Notes under the pieces: model-generated | The model's database searches: none | Told to the model about the DNA's origin: nothing | The model's input: the letters and a program-made list of their open reading frames with translations, nothing else | Made by a program: the position numbers and the translations under genes | Shown: positions 17,024 to 25,006 of the stretch, one piece after another | Layout: each line of letters begins with the position of its first letter | Position numbering within the stretch: position 1 is the first letter of the stretch | Origin: Phycisphaerales bacterium | GTDB taxonomy: Bacteria > Planctomycetota > Phycisphaerae > Tepidisphaerales > Tepidisphaeraceae | Direction of reading: 5' to 3' | Assembly (NCBI GenBank): GCA_020847545.1 | Contig: JADLBV010000026.1 | Span: 1-64,000 of the forward strand | DNA: 64,000 nt

Positions 17024-18415
17024 TCAATGTCCCTCCAACGGCTCTCCCAGAACACGCTTGAGTTCGCGCAATTTCTCCTCCAGCAACGCCAGGGTCTTGG
17101 TTTCGAGATTCAGCCGCAGCAGCGGCTCGGTGTTGCTCTTGCGGACGTTGAACCACCAGTCGCCAAAGTCGATGGTGATCCCGTCGAGATAATCGATCTT
17201 CGCCTTTTTATACATCTCGGCCAGTTCGCGGATTTTGGCGTCCTTGTCTTCAACCTGAAAATTCAATTCACCGCTTTGGCTGTAGCGATAAAGGGGCGCC
17301 ACCAGGTTCCCCAGTGACTTGGGCTGATTGGAGAGGACCGACACAAGCCGGGCGAAGGCGATGGCGGCCGAGTCGGCGTAAAAATTGTCTCGGAAATAAA
17401 TATGTCCCGACAATTCGCCGCCGAAGATCGCCTGGGTTTCGGCCATGGTCTTTTTGATGAACGCATGGCCGACGCGGTCACGCCGGGGAACGCCGCCGGC
17501 GGCCTGTATCTCATCGGGGACCACATGGCTGGAACGCAGGTCATAGACGACCGTTGATCCTTCATTGCCCGGCTGGCCCAGAAAATCGCGGGCCAGCAGG
17601 GCGGTGATGATATCCGAGCCGATCACCTTCTGATTTTCATCGAGGAAAATGCACCGATCCGCATCCCCGTCAAAGCAGACGCCGATGTCCGGTTTCACCT
17701 GCGCCATTTTTTCCTTGAGCATGTCGAGGTTTTTTTCCACCAGCGGGTTGGGATCGTGGACGAAGGAGCCGGTGATTTCAAACAAAATCGGGATGATCTC
17801 CAGATTGGGCACGCCGCCGAAGACGGCCGGGACCATTTTGCCCGCCATGCCGTTGCTGGCATCGACCGCGACGCGGAGTTTTCTCCCCATGTTCATGAAT
17901 TTCAGGACATGCTGGCGGTAGGCGGGCCAGATGTCGCGCTCCTCATATTTTCCCTGCAGACCGGTCTGCCCCACCCGCAGCGTGGTGGCGATGCGCTTGA
18001 TGTCATCCAGACCGCTGGCCGATCCGATCGGCTTGGCCTTGGGACCGGAGATCTTAAAGCCGTTGTATTGTACCGGGTTGTGGGATGCGGTGGTCTGTAT
18101 CCCCCCCACCGTGTCGAGATGATTGATCGCGAAATAGATCATGGAGGTATCAACCATGCCGATGTCGATCACATTCATGCCGGTGGATCGAATCCCATCC
18201 GAAAGGTTTCGGCACAAATCCGGTGAGCTGGGACGCATGTCCCTGCTGACGACCATTGTGTCTTCCAGCTTGACCCGTGCGGATTCGGGCAGATTCTGTC
18301 GGCTGCGCTTGAGATATTGCCCCGTGGCGTGTCCCACCCGCCAGGCCGATTCCTCGTTTAAGGGGTTGGGGTAGGTGGCGCGAATGTCGTAGGCTTTGAA
18401 AATCTTCTCGATCAT
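17024..18415 (-). CDS. Phosphomannomutase/phosphoglucomutase (alpha-D-phosphohexomutase family)
   Basis: 463 residues from ATG 18415 (AAGGA just upstream). The frame stays open to 18742, but that extension covers the promoter region and the start of the divergent gene and is unlike the family. The enzyme interconverts hexose 1- and 6-phosphates. Visible features: active-site phosphoserine loop TTASHNPVQYNG, metal loop DGDADRC, sugar-binding loop GGELSGHIYFRD, and a C-terminal phosphate-binding block SNTEPLLRLNLE. It starts MIEKIFKAYDIRATYP, as in AlgC-like enzymes. It would supply sugar phosphates for the surface polysaccharides encoded on both sides. Confidence 0.93.
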   Translation of the reverse strand: MIEKIFKAYDIRATYPNPLNEESAWRVGHATGQYLKRSRQNLPESARVKLEDTMVVSRDMRPSSPDLCRNLSDGIRSTGMNVIDIGMVDTSMIYFAINHLDTVGGIQTTASHNPVQYNGFKISGPKAKPIGSASGLDDIKRIATTLRVGQTGLQGKYEERDIWPAYRQHVLKFMNMGRKLRVAVDASNGMAGKMVPAVFGGVPNLEIIPILFEITGSFVHDPNPLVEKNLDMLKEKMAQVKPDIGVCFDGDADRCIFLDENQKVIGSDIITALLARDFLGQPGNEGSTVVYDLRSSHVVPDEIQAAGGVPRRDRVGHAFIKKTMAETQAIFGGELSGHIYFRDNFYADSAAIAFARLVSVLSNQPKSLGNLVAPLYRYSQSGELNFQVEDKDAKIRELAEMYKKAKIDYLDGITIDFGDWWFNVRKSNTEPLLRLNLETKTLALLEEKLRELKRVLGEPLEGH

Positions 18416-18502
18416 GTTTTCCTTCTGAGTGAATGTTGCATTGAGTGTATCGGGGTGTAAGCAACGCTGCAATTTGGTCCAAAGGTCCATACAATTGCCC
18501 TC

Positions 18503-19078
18503 ATGGCCGAGTTCGCATCGCGCGCTGGATTCAAACTGGAACACGCCCTGAATGTCTTTCGGGTTGATGTCGCCGGTTTGATCTGCGCGGACCTGGGTTC
18601 CAACACCGGCGGGTTTGTCGATTGTCTGTTGCAACACGGCGCCGCCAAGGTCTATTCCATCGACACGGGTTACGGTGTGCTGGACTGGAAGCTCCGCAAG
18701 GATCCCCGCGTTGTCGTCATGGAACGCACCAACGCGATGCATGTGCAGCTTCCCGAAGCGGTTTCACTGGTAACCATCGATGTCGCCTGGACCCGCCAGC
18801 GCAACATCCTGCCGGCCGCGATCAAGATGCTCGCCCCCAATGGAACCATCATCTCCCTGATTAAACCGCACTACGAAGCCGAGGGGGCGCAGCGACACAA
18901 GGGAATACTCAATGAAGAGGCGATGCCGCGGGTCATCGAACAGGTGCGGGCGGACATCACCGCGGCAGGCATGACCATCCTGGCCATGGCCGACAGCCCC
19001 ATTCGCGGCGGCAAGGGAAATCGGGAACTGCTGGCGTATCTCCAACCGGTTTCAACGGATGACAGTGGGCCGGCGTGA
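18503..19078 (+). CDS. TlyA/FtsJ-like RNA methyltransferase without S4 domain
   Basis: 191 residues. The sequence MAEFASRAGFKLEHALNVF followed by CADLGSNTGGFVDCLLQHGA and DTGYGVLDWKLRKDPRV matches the TlyA-type FtsJ methyltransferases that methylate ribose 2'-OH groups in rRNA. Known TlyA proteins have about 60 more N-terminal residues forming an S4 RNA-binding domain, which is absent here. Catalytic-type residues are in VTIDVAWTRQRNILPAA and LIKPHYEAEG. The 3' end overlaps the convergent membrane-protein gene by 27 nt. rRNA target is inferred from the family; another substrate is possible. Confidence 0.8.
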   Translation: MAEFASRAGFKLEHALNVFRVDVAGLICADLGSNTGGFVDCLLQHGAAKVYSIDTGYGVLDWKLRKDPRVVVMERTNAMHVQLPEAVSLVTIDVAWTRQRNILPAAIKMLAPNGTIISLIKPHYEAEGAQRHKGILNEEAMPRVIEQVRADITAAGMTILAMADSPIRGGKGNRELLAYLQPVSTDDSGPA

Positions 19079-20614
19079 CTGGTTGGTGGGGCTTAAAAAG
19101 ATATGCCATTGCCCCGCCGATGGTTCAATTTTTTGCAGCGGATGCCCCGCTTCCGGCTGGTCGATTGGGCGATTCAGCCTCGCCTCCACCATCGGGTCGG
19201 CAATCCAACCGGCATCGAGCAAATCTTTGATGTGAATCGAATGATCGCCGGTGGCGTTGTAAACCCCATAGATCGGATCCCAGATCAGAATCGTCCCGCC
19301 GGGGGCCTGGCGTACGGTCTCCAAATTCCATTGTCTTGCCCGGCCGGTGTCGTTGACGCTTAAATCCAGAAAATAAAAGATTCCCGGATGGGCTGCCATC
19401 AACTTGGGATATTCCAACCTTAGCGGACTGTTCTCATACCAGTCGGCCACCCATTTCGCCCGCCGCCACTGAGAATCCGGCTGGATCGGCAGCATATGGT
19501 AATAAAAATTCACTCCCCCCGGGATCAATACCGCCAATCCCGCCCATATCACCGGCCGACGCCAGTTGAACCGCTCAAAAAACCATTCCCATCCGCGCGC
19601 CGACAAGATGCCCCAGAATGAAGCCAGAATCAGCAAATATCGCAATTCTCCATTGCTGGCCATTTTCCCCAACCAATAGAGCAGACTATGCCCCACTAGG
19701 ACCAGCAATGGCAGCAATGCCGTTAAAACGATGCACCGATTCCGATGAGCGGCATGAATAAACGCGTGGACGGTTGGCGCAATCCGCAGGTTCCGCCAGG
19801 TGCCAAGGCAAGTCATTGGAAAGACCAAGGGAGAGACCAGCATCGGCAGCAGTGCCGCGAATTTGAAGAGATTCCCGGCCGGATAAAGACTGTTGGCCGA
19901 ATAAGGCCAGTTGTCGATCAACCATCGCCACCACACCCCGTTTCGCCCGCTCAGCACCCACCCCGCATGATTCCAAAGCAGCAGCGGCACCGGCAAGAGC
20001 AGCAACCAGGTCCATCGTCTGGCCGCCAGCAATGCCACCGCCGCCAGGATGATGAATCCAAACCCCTCCGGCCGGGCCAATGGCAGCATCGACGCCAACA
20101 ACGCCATCACCAGCCATTGCCGGCGCTGATAGGCCCAAAACGCCAACACCAGCAGCGCCGCGAACGGAACCTCGGTCAATTCACTGAACGAATGCAAAAA
20201 GAGCAGTGGCTGGCCGAGGGTCAAAATCAATGCCAATACCGGCCGGCGATGCCCCTGCTCTTTGGCCAGTTGATATGCCACGATGGCGCACAGCAACGCC
20301 AGCGCCAGACTCATCAACCGAACCCCAAGCAACCCCGCAACCGCGGCCGGTATCGCATACAACCCCGTACACCAGGGCCTCCCCCAGACATTGGCAAAAT
20401 AATGCGGCTCGGCAAATGCAAATCGGGCATACAGGTAATGCGTACACCCATCCGCCTCCAGAAATCCCTCGCTGGCGGCCGCGAAATAGGCCGACAACCC
20501 CGCGAAAATCAGCAGTGCGACCCCCGCCGCGCCCCAATCCCAGCGACAGATCCTTGCCCCTTCTGAAATGAAGGTATGAGAATCGATTTGATGAATATTG
20601 TTATCACTACGCAT
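19052..20614 (-). CDS. Polytopic membrane glycosyltransferase (GT-C, GT39-like)
   Basis: 520 residues from ATG 20614, with roughly ten hydrophobic helices followed by a soluble C-terminal part of about 150 residues. The first periplasmic loop contains GFLEADGCTHYLYARFAF, with an acidic pair in the position where GT-C enzymes keep their catalytic Asp/Glu. Further blocks such as LPLARPEGFGFIILA are typical of membrane mannosyl- or arabinosyl-transferases using polyprenyl-phosphate sugars. The stop codon of the upstream GT2/GtrA gene touches this ATG (TGATG), so the two are translationally coupled. The GT2 protein probably makes the lipid-linked sugar donor that this enzyme uses. Confidence 0.68.
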   Translation of the reverse strand: MRSDNNIHQIDSHTFISEGARICRWDWGAAGVALLIFAGLSAYFAAASEGFLEADGCTHYLYARFAFAEPHYFANVWGRPWCTGLYAIPAAVAGLLGVRLMSLALALLCAIVAYQLAKEQGHRRPVLALILTLGQPLLFLHSFSELTEVPFAALLVLAFWAYQRRQWLVMALLASMLPLARPEGFGFIILAAVALLAARRWTWLLLLPVPLLLWNHAGWVLSGRNGVWWRWLIDNWPYSANSLYPAGNLFKFAALLPMLVSPLVFPMTCLGTWRNLRIAPTVHAFIHAAHRNRCIVLTALLPLLVLVGHSLLYWLGKMASNGELRYLLILASFWGILSARGWEWFFERFNWRRPVIWAGLAVLIPGGVNFYYHMLPIQPDSQWRRAKWVADWYENSPLRLEYPKLMAAHPGIFYFLDLSVNDTGRARQWNLETVRQAPGGTILIWDPIYGVYNATGDHSIHIKDLLDAGWIADPMVEARLNRPIDQPEAGHPLQKIEPSAGQWHIFLSPTNQSRRPTVIR

Positions 20615-21783
20615 CAACCCCCTACCTTACTTTCATCCGGAGTATCTGTGGAAGTGATCGGTGACAACTCCTCCAGCCTCATATCCCGGCGCAATCCGCG
20701 CACATCCTGTAAAAATTCCTTGCGCATGATGTACCGCGTCACCGTCGCCAGCCCAAAGCTGATGAGAAAAATCTCCACATCCCACGGATTATCCAGCCGG
20801 GCGGCCGCATACACCGCCGCCAATGAGCAGGCCGCCCATTCCGCCAGCGCGATAAACCAGAAATCCACCCAGGGACGTTTGCGCAGGATAAATTCCCTCT
20901 GTGTTCGCACATATCGCAAATGAAAGACCGCCGTCACCGCGATCGAACCCAGATAAGCGATTGACGGCGCCGCCGCCGGTCCCACCTTCAGCCGCAGCAT
21001 CGAGAGATAAATCCCCCATCCCACAAACCACGCGGTCGTGGTGACGATTAAAAACTTGAAAATCGGCGACAATCGCGGAAAACAAAAATCGTACAGCCGG
21101 CTCAGGTGTTCCAGATATTTGAACTGCTGCTTCACCGTCAGCTTCGACTCACCCCGCTGACGAACCGCAAAATGGATCGGCACCTCACCCACCTGCCGCA
21201 CCCTGCACTTACAAATCAACTCCAAACCGATCTTGTACCCCAATGGAGTCAGTCGCAGCGCCCGCTCGTAGGTGGATCGCCGCAGGGCGAAAAAACCGGA
21301 CATCGGGTCGGAGACTTTCCCTGCGAATGGACGTGCCAACAGCGTCGCCACCGATGAATTGATCCGCCGGAGCAAACCCCATTCCTGCTGCATCGATCCA
21401 CCGGCGGCATATCGCGAACCAATGACAAAATCAGCCCCATCCCGCTCCAGCTTTTGGATCAATTCCGGGATTTTCTCGGGTGGATGCTGCAAATCCGCAT
21501 CCATCACCACCAGGATCTCCCCCTTTGCCTCCGTCATGCCGTGCATCACCGCGCCGCTCAATCCATTGGTTGGATGCTGACGAACCAGCAGACGCAACGG
21601 ATACCGCTTTGCCATTTGAGCGGCAATTTCGGGCGTGCGATCCCGGCTGTTGTCGTCAACGATTAAAATTTCATATTCCCGCCCCGCCAATGCCCCCGCG
21701 ATGCGTTCCACCAACGACTCAAGATTTTCCGCCTCATTCAGCGTCGGGACAATCAGGCTGATGGGCGGGGGTGGGGAGGACAT
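20614..21783 (-). CDS. Polyprenyl-phosphate glycosyltransferase (DPM1-like GT2) fused to GtrA-like membrane domain
   Basis: 389 residues. Residues 1-230 are a GT2 domain: ISLIVPTLNEAENLE, the nucleotide-sugar site LIVDDNSRDRT, DADLQHPPE, and DPMSGFFALRR, all typical of dolichol-phosphate mannose synthases. Residues about 245-360 hold four transmembrane helices resembling GtrA flippase domains. The enzyme would transfer a sugar from a nucleotide donor to polyprenyl phosphate at the inner face of the membrane and perhaps help flip it. First gene of a two-gene operon with the GT-C enzyme. Confidence 0.9.
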   Translation of the reverse strand: MSSPPPPISLIVPTLNEAENLESLVERIAGALAGREYEILIVDDNSRDRTPEIAAQMAKRYPLRLLVRQHPTNGLSGAVMHGMTEAKGEILVVMDADLQHPPEKIPELIQKLERDGADFVIGSRYAAGGSMQQEWGLLRRINSSVATLLARPFAGKVSDPMSGFFALRRSTYERALRLTPLGYKIGLELICKCRVRQVGEVPIHFAVRQRGESKLTVKQQFKYLEHLSRLYDFCFPRLSPIFKFLIVTTTAWFVGWGIYLSMLRLKVGPAAAPSIAYLGSIAVTAVFHLRYVRTQREFILRKRPWVDFWFIALAEWAACSLAAVYAAARLDNPWDVEIFLISFGLATVTRYIMRKEFLQDVRGLRRDMRLEELSPITSTDTPDESKVGG

Positions 21784-21824
21784 GACTACGAATACACCGA
21801 CCTGAAGGGTTTATGGTCTGATTC

Positions 21825-21877
21825 GTAGGGCCCGCCTCGCGGACCATTCCAATTCCGGTCCGCGGAGCGGACCCTAC
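21825..21877. repeat. Imperfect palindrome, REP/MITE-like
   Basis: Left arm 21825-21845 (GTAGGGCCCGCCTCGCGGACC) and right arm 21857-21877 pair with 3 mismatches in 21, with an 11-nt loop. It lies between the start of the glycosyltransferase gene and the end of the bactofilin gene, so it is not placed as a simple terminator. Shape and GTAGGG ends suggest an interspersed repeat. Confidence 0.6.
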
Positions 21878-21898
21878 AAATCCATATGACATCATCAA

Positions 21899-22318
21899 CT
21901 ACGTCGCCGCCGGCGGTTTGGGACCGATGGCGTATTGTCCATCCAGAATCGCCCCCGCTCCCACCGCCAGGACCGGGGCGCTGACATCCCCCTTGACCTC
22001 CGCCTCCGGTCCGATCAGCACCGGCCCGCGGCTGACGATTTTTCCCTTCAATTTTCCGCGAACAATCAGGCCACCACAGTTGACCTTGTCGGTCACGACA
22101 TTCCCCTTTTTTTCCACCGTCACCATCCCGCAGGTGTCGATCACCCGACGGGCCTGATATTCCTTGAATCGCAAGTCCTCCAGCCGCAACGGCTTGTGAC
22201 AGAACTTGCAGGTGACGCTCATCGCCTTGCGCCCCACCTCCTGCGCGCGGTCGCAGTACAGGCAGATGATCGTGGTCCGATCATCGGGCGAAGGGACATT
22301 GTATTCGTTGGCGGCCAT
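21899..22318 (-). CDS. Bactofilin-like protein with N-terminal zinc ribbon
   Basis: 139 residues. Residues 19-42 hold a zinc ribbon (CLYCDRAQEVG, then CKFCHKPL). The rest is a short run of glycine/valine-rich beta-helix repeats (GLIVRGKLKGKIVSRGPVLIGPEAEVKG read as successive rungs) as in bactofilins, the polymer-forming bacterial cytoskeletal proteins. It lies 41 nt downstream of a second bactofilin gene in the same operon. The zinc ribbon suggests a special anchoring or regulatory form. Confidence 0.8.
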   Translation of the reverse strand: MAANEYNVPSPDDRTTIICLYCDRAQEVGRKAMSVTCKFCHKPLRLEDLRFKEYQARRVIDTCGMVTVEKKGNVVTDKVNCGGLIVRGKLKGKIVSRGPVLIGPEAEVKGDVSAPVLAVGAGAILDGQYAIGPKPPAAT

Positions 22319-22359
22319 GCCCTACTTCCTGACAGCACTGACGGCTCGGCCGGGAAATA

Positions 22360-22791
22360 TCACTTGATCGGTTGCGGCTGGGCCGGCGACATTCCGCCAA
22401 CCGCCGGCCGCGCCATGTTCGGCGTCCCCGAACCCTGCGCCGGACGATTCTTGACGGCTTCCGGGCCGACCGTCACATGGCCGCTGAAAACCGCCCCTTC
22501 ATCCACCACCAGTTTGCTGGCGCGTAAATCACCCTCATATCGGGCGGTCTGCTTCATCTCGATGCGGTCGTTGGCAACCAGATTGCCGTGGACATCCCCT
22601 TCGATGATGATCGCGCCGGCCTCCACATCCGCCTGCAACTTGGCCTCCTTGGCCACATGCAGTCGGCCGGGCGTGGTGATTTTCCCTTCCAGCCGGCCGT
22701 GCAACCGCAGGCCCTTTTCAAAACTCAATTCCCCCTTAAACGTCGCATCCGGTCCGAGAATCGTCGGAAATTCCTGATTGGCTTCCGCCAT
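22360..22791 (-). CDS. Bactofilin (polymer-forming cytoskeletal protein)
   Basis: 143 residues. The central region from about 10 to 110 shows the bactofilin beta-helix pattern (ATFKGELSFEKGLRLHGRLEG, HVAKEAKLQADVEAG, IIIEGDVHGNLVANDRIEM), flanked by short disordered ends; the C-terminal tail is rich in Pro and Gly. Bactofilins polymerise without nucleotides and organise cell-shape or envelope enzymes. First gene of a two-bactofilin operon. The 116-nt upstream gap leads to a divergent acyltransferase gene. Confidence 0.88.
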   Translation of the reverse strand: MAEANQEFPTILGPDATFKGELSFEKGLRLHGRLEGKITTPGRLHVAKEAKLQADVEAGAIIIEGDVHGNLVANDRIEMKQTARYEGDLRASKLVVDEGAVFSGHVTVGPEAVKNRPAQGSGTPNMARPAVGGMSPAQPQPIK

Positions 22792-22907
22792 GGTGGCTCC
22801 TGGGCTAGAGGCTATAAAGAGATTCGTTTACAGGGGGTAGAGACTAGAAACAGGATGACGATCTTGCAAGACCGCCGACCCAACTTTAGGCTTTTGTTCT
22901 GACTTGC

Positions 22908-23558
22908 ATGGAAACGTTAATTATTGGCGCCGGCGGACATGGACGGGTGGTGCTGGATATTCTGCGCGCCGCCGGCCAATACACGCCGGTTGGATTCATC
23001 GATTCCGACCCCACACTGGCCGGCACACAGGTGATGGATTTGGATGTTCTGGGCGATATCAACCTACTGCCAAAGCTCCGAAAACAGAATATTTCGCGAG
23101 CAATCGTCGCCATCGGAGATAATCGCAACCGACTCACCCAGGCGCAATTCCTTTTGGAACATGGTTTTGAACTCATCAACGCCATTCATCCCACTTCTCG
23201 ACTCTGTTCGGGCGTGCAGATCGGCCGAAATGTCGTTATCGCGGCCGGTGCGATTGTCTGCACTCAATCCACACTTGCCGACTCCACCATCATCAACACC
23301 GGTGCCATCGTGGACCATGAATGTCGGATCGAAGCAGGTTCGCACATCGCCCCCGGCGCGATACTGGCCGGCCGGGTGCGGGTGGAGCAGGGCGCTTTTG
23401 TCGGCATCGGCGCGCGGATCATCCAAAACCTCACCATCGGTTCTTTTGCCATCGTCGGCGCGGGTGCCGTGGTGTTGGAAGATGTCCCGCTGAATGCCAC
23501 CGTCGTCGGTGTACCAGCCCGTCAATTGCCTTCCTCAAATCGAACCGTAACTGCTTAA
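22908..23558 (+). CDS. NeuD/PglD-like sugar O/N-acyltransferase
   Basis: 216 residues. The N-terminal Rossmann-like half starts METLIIGAGGHGRVVLDIL and contains GFIDSDP. The C-terminal half is a left-handed beta helix of hexapeptide repeats (GVQIGRNVVIAAGAIVCT, then INTGAIVDHECRIEAGSHI), ending with the family tail VVGVPARQL. H in VDHE is the usual catalytic base. These enzymes acetylate nucleotide-linked amino sugars for surface glycans. It sits near WecA- and Wzy-like genes. Confidence 0.9.
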   Translation: METLIIGAGGHGRVVLDILRAAGQYTPVGFIDSDPTLAGTQVMDLDVLGDINLLPKLRKQNISRAIVAIGDNRNRLTQAQFLLEHGFELINAIHPTSRLCSGVQIGRNVVIAAGAIVCTQSTLADSTIINTGAIVDHECRIEAGSHIAPGAILAGRVRVEQGAFVGIGARIIQNLTIGSFAIVGAGAVVLEDVPLNATVVGVPARQLPSSNRTVTA

Positions 23559-23640
23559 CATAACGTCACTTCGGAATATTTTTTCATTGCCTTTTGGGCA
23601 TGCGGATACTATCATTCACCGAACATCAGGGAGTGACGCC

Positions 23641-23823
23641 ATGAGCACGGTTTACAACCCCGAATCGGACATCATCGCCCAGATCGAACGTCTTGAACTC
23701 GAAGCCCGTGAAGTCCGCAAACGACTCCAGCAAGCCGCCCAGAAAGAGGATCGGCGCGTCTTAACCCAACAACTCAAGGAATTGGAAGAGCAAGTGGATG
23801 TACTGCGTGCCCGTCTGCCATAA
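23641..23823 (+). CDS. Small coiled-coil protein
   Basis: 60 residues from ATG 23641, chosen because GGGAG lies 8 nt upstream; the frame is open to 23587. Residues 11-58 show a heptad-like helical pattern rich in Glu, Arg, Gln and Leu (AQIERLELEAREVRKRLQQA). It may be a small scaffold or regulatory protein. No family recognised. It lies 52 nt before the WecA-like gene on the same strand. Confidence 0.62.
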   Translation: MSTVYNPESDIIAQIERLELEAREVRKRLQQAAQKEDRRVLTQQLKELEEQVDVLRARLP

Positions 23824-23875
23824 ACAACCGCCGCCGCTTCATTTTTGTCGTTCGGCGGGTATTCTCGACTTCTGA

Positions 23876-25000
23876 ATGATCGCACCGATTGTCTCTCTTT
23901 GCGGGGTCAGTTTTGTTCTGAGCTGGCTTTTGACGGCCGCCATGAAGCGCATCGCCCCGCGCATCGGCTTTGTGGACAAGCCCGGCCATCGCAAAATCCA
24001 CGTTCAACCCAAACCACTGGGAGGGGGAGTGGCGATATTCTGGGCCTTTGCATTGCCGGTCGTCGCGGTGTTGGTGGTGTCATGGTTTGCCCAACCACAG
24101 AGCGCCGACTGGATGGCATCCGTTGGCGGCGTGCGGCTGCGTTCCCCGCTGGCGTGGGCCATTCTGGGATGCACCTTCGCAATCCATCTGCTGGGGCTGA
24201 TCGACGACAAAAAAGCCCTTGGGCCGTACATCAAACTATTGGCGCAACTCGCCATCACCGCGTTTCTTGTGGTCGAGTTTGATCTGCGGATTCTCACCGC
24301 GCTGGGAGATGTCGCTTCGGTGGTGCTGACCATTTTATGGATCACCGCCATCACCAATGCCTTTAATTTTCTGGACAACATGGATGGCCTGTCGGCAGGC
24401 GTGGCGGCGGTCTGCACCGCGGCGTTCATGGTCACCGCCCTCTCCATCGGACAATGGTTCGTGGCGGCCAATTTGGCGCTGCTGTTGGGGGCGTTGTTGG
24501 GATTTCTCTGCTTTAACTTCTCCCCCGCCAGCATTTTCATGGGGGACAGCGGTAGCCTCGTTATCGGTTTTTTACTGGGCATTTTGACTGTCCGAACCAC
24601 CTTTTTGCCCCCTGACACGCAGTTGGCGGCCGGCTGGTATTCACTGTTCGCGCCGATCATCGTGCTGGCATTGCCTTTGTACGACCTGATCGTGGTCAGC
24701 ATCATCCGCATGAGCCGGGGCAAAAGCCCCTTTGTGGGTGACACCAATCATTTCAGCCATCGATTGGTGGCGCGCGGCATGAGCAAACGAACGGCCGTCC
24801 TGTGCATCTATCTGGTCACGGCCGCGACCGCCATCGCGGCGATGCTGCTGCCCCATGTGCAATCCACCTTCGCGGCGATTCTGATTGTCATCCAAACCCT
24901 CCTGGTGCTGGGAGTGGTCGCCTTGTTGGAACAACACCCGTTGCCAACAGCCCCCCGCGCGCCGGCCGATTCAACCCCCGCTTCATCCCAACCCGACTGA
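23876..25000 (+). CDS. wecA: WecA/TagO-like undecaprenyl-phosphate sugar-1-phosphate transferase
   Basis: 374 residues, about ten transmembrane helices, PNPT family. It transfers a sugar 1-phosphate (usually GlcNAc-1-P) from UDP-sugar to undecaprenyl phosphate, the first step of a lipid-linked surface polysaccharide. Diagnostic blocks: FVDKPGHRKIHVQPKPLGGG near residues 33-52, the Asp motif LIDDKKALGP, NAFNFLDNMDGLSAG, FMGDSGSL, and the cytosolic loop GDTNHFSHRLVARGMS with the conserved histidines. It precedes an O-antigen ligase-like gene by 6 nt. Confidence 0.9.
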   Translation: MIAPIVSLCGVSFVLSWLLTAAMKRIAPRIGFVDKPGHRKIHVQPKPLGGGVAIFWAFALPVVAVLVVSWFAQPQSADWMASVGGVRLRSPLAWAILGCTFAIHLLGLIDDKKALGPYIKLLAQLAITAFLVVEFDLRILTALGDVASVVLTILWITAITNAFNFLDNMDGLSAGVAAVCTAAFMVTALSIGQWFVAANLALLLGALLGFLCFNFSPASIFMGDSGSLVIGFLLGILTVRTTFLPPDTQLAAGWYSLFAPIIVLALPLYDLIVVSIIRMSRGKSPFVGDTNHFSHRLVARGMSKRTAVLCIYLVTAATAIAAMLLPHVQSTFAAILIVIQTLLVLGVVALLEQHPLPTAPRAPADSTPASSQPD

Positions 25001-25006
25001 TGTCAC

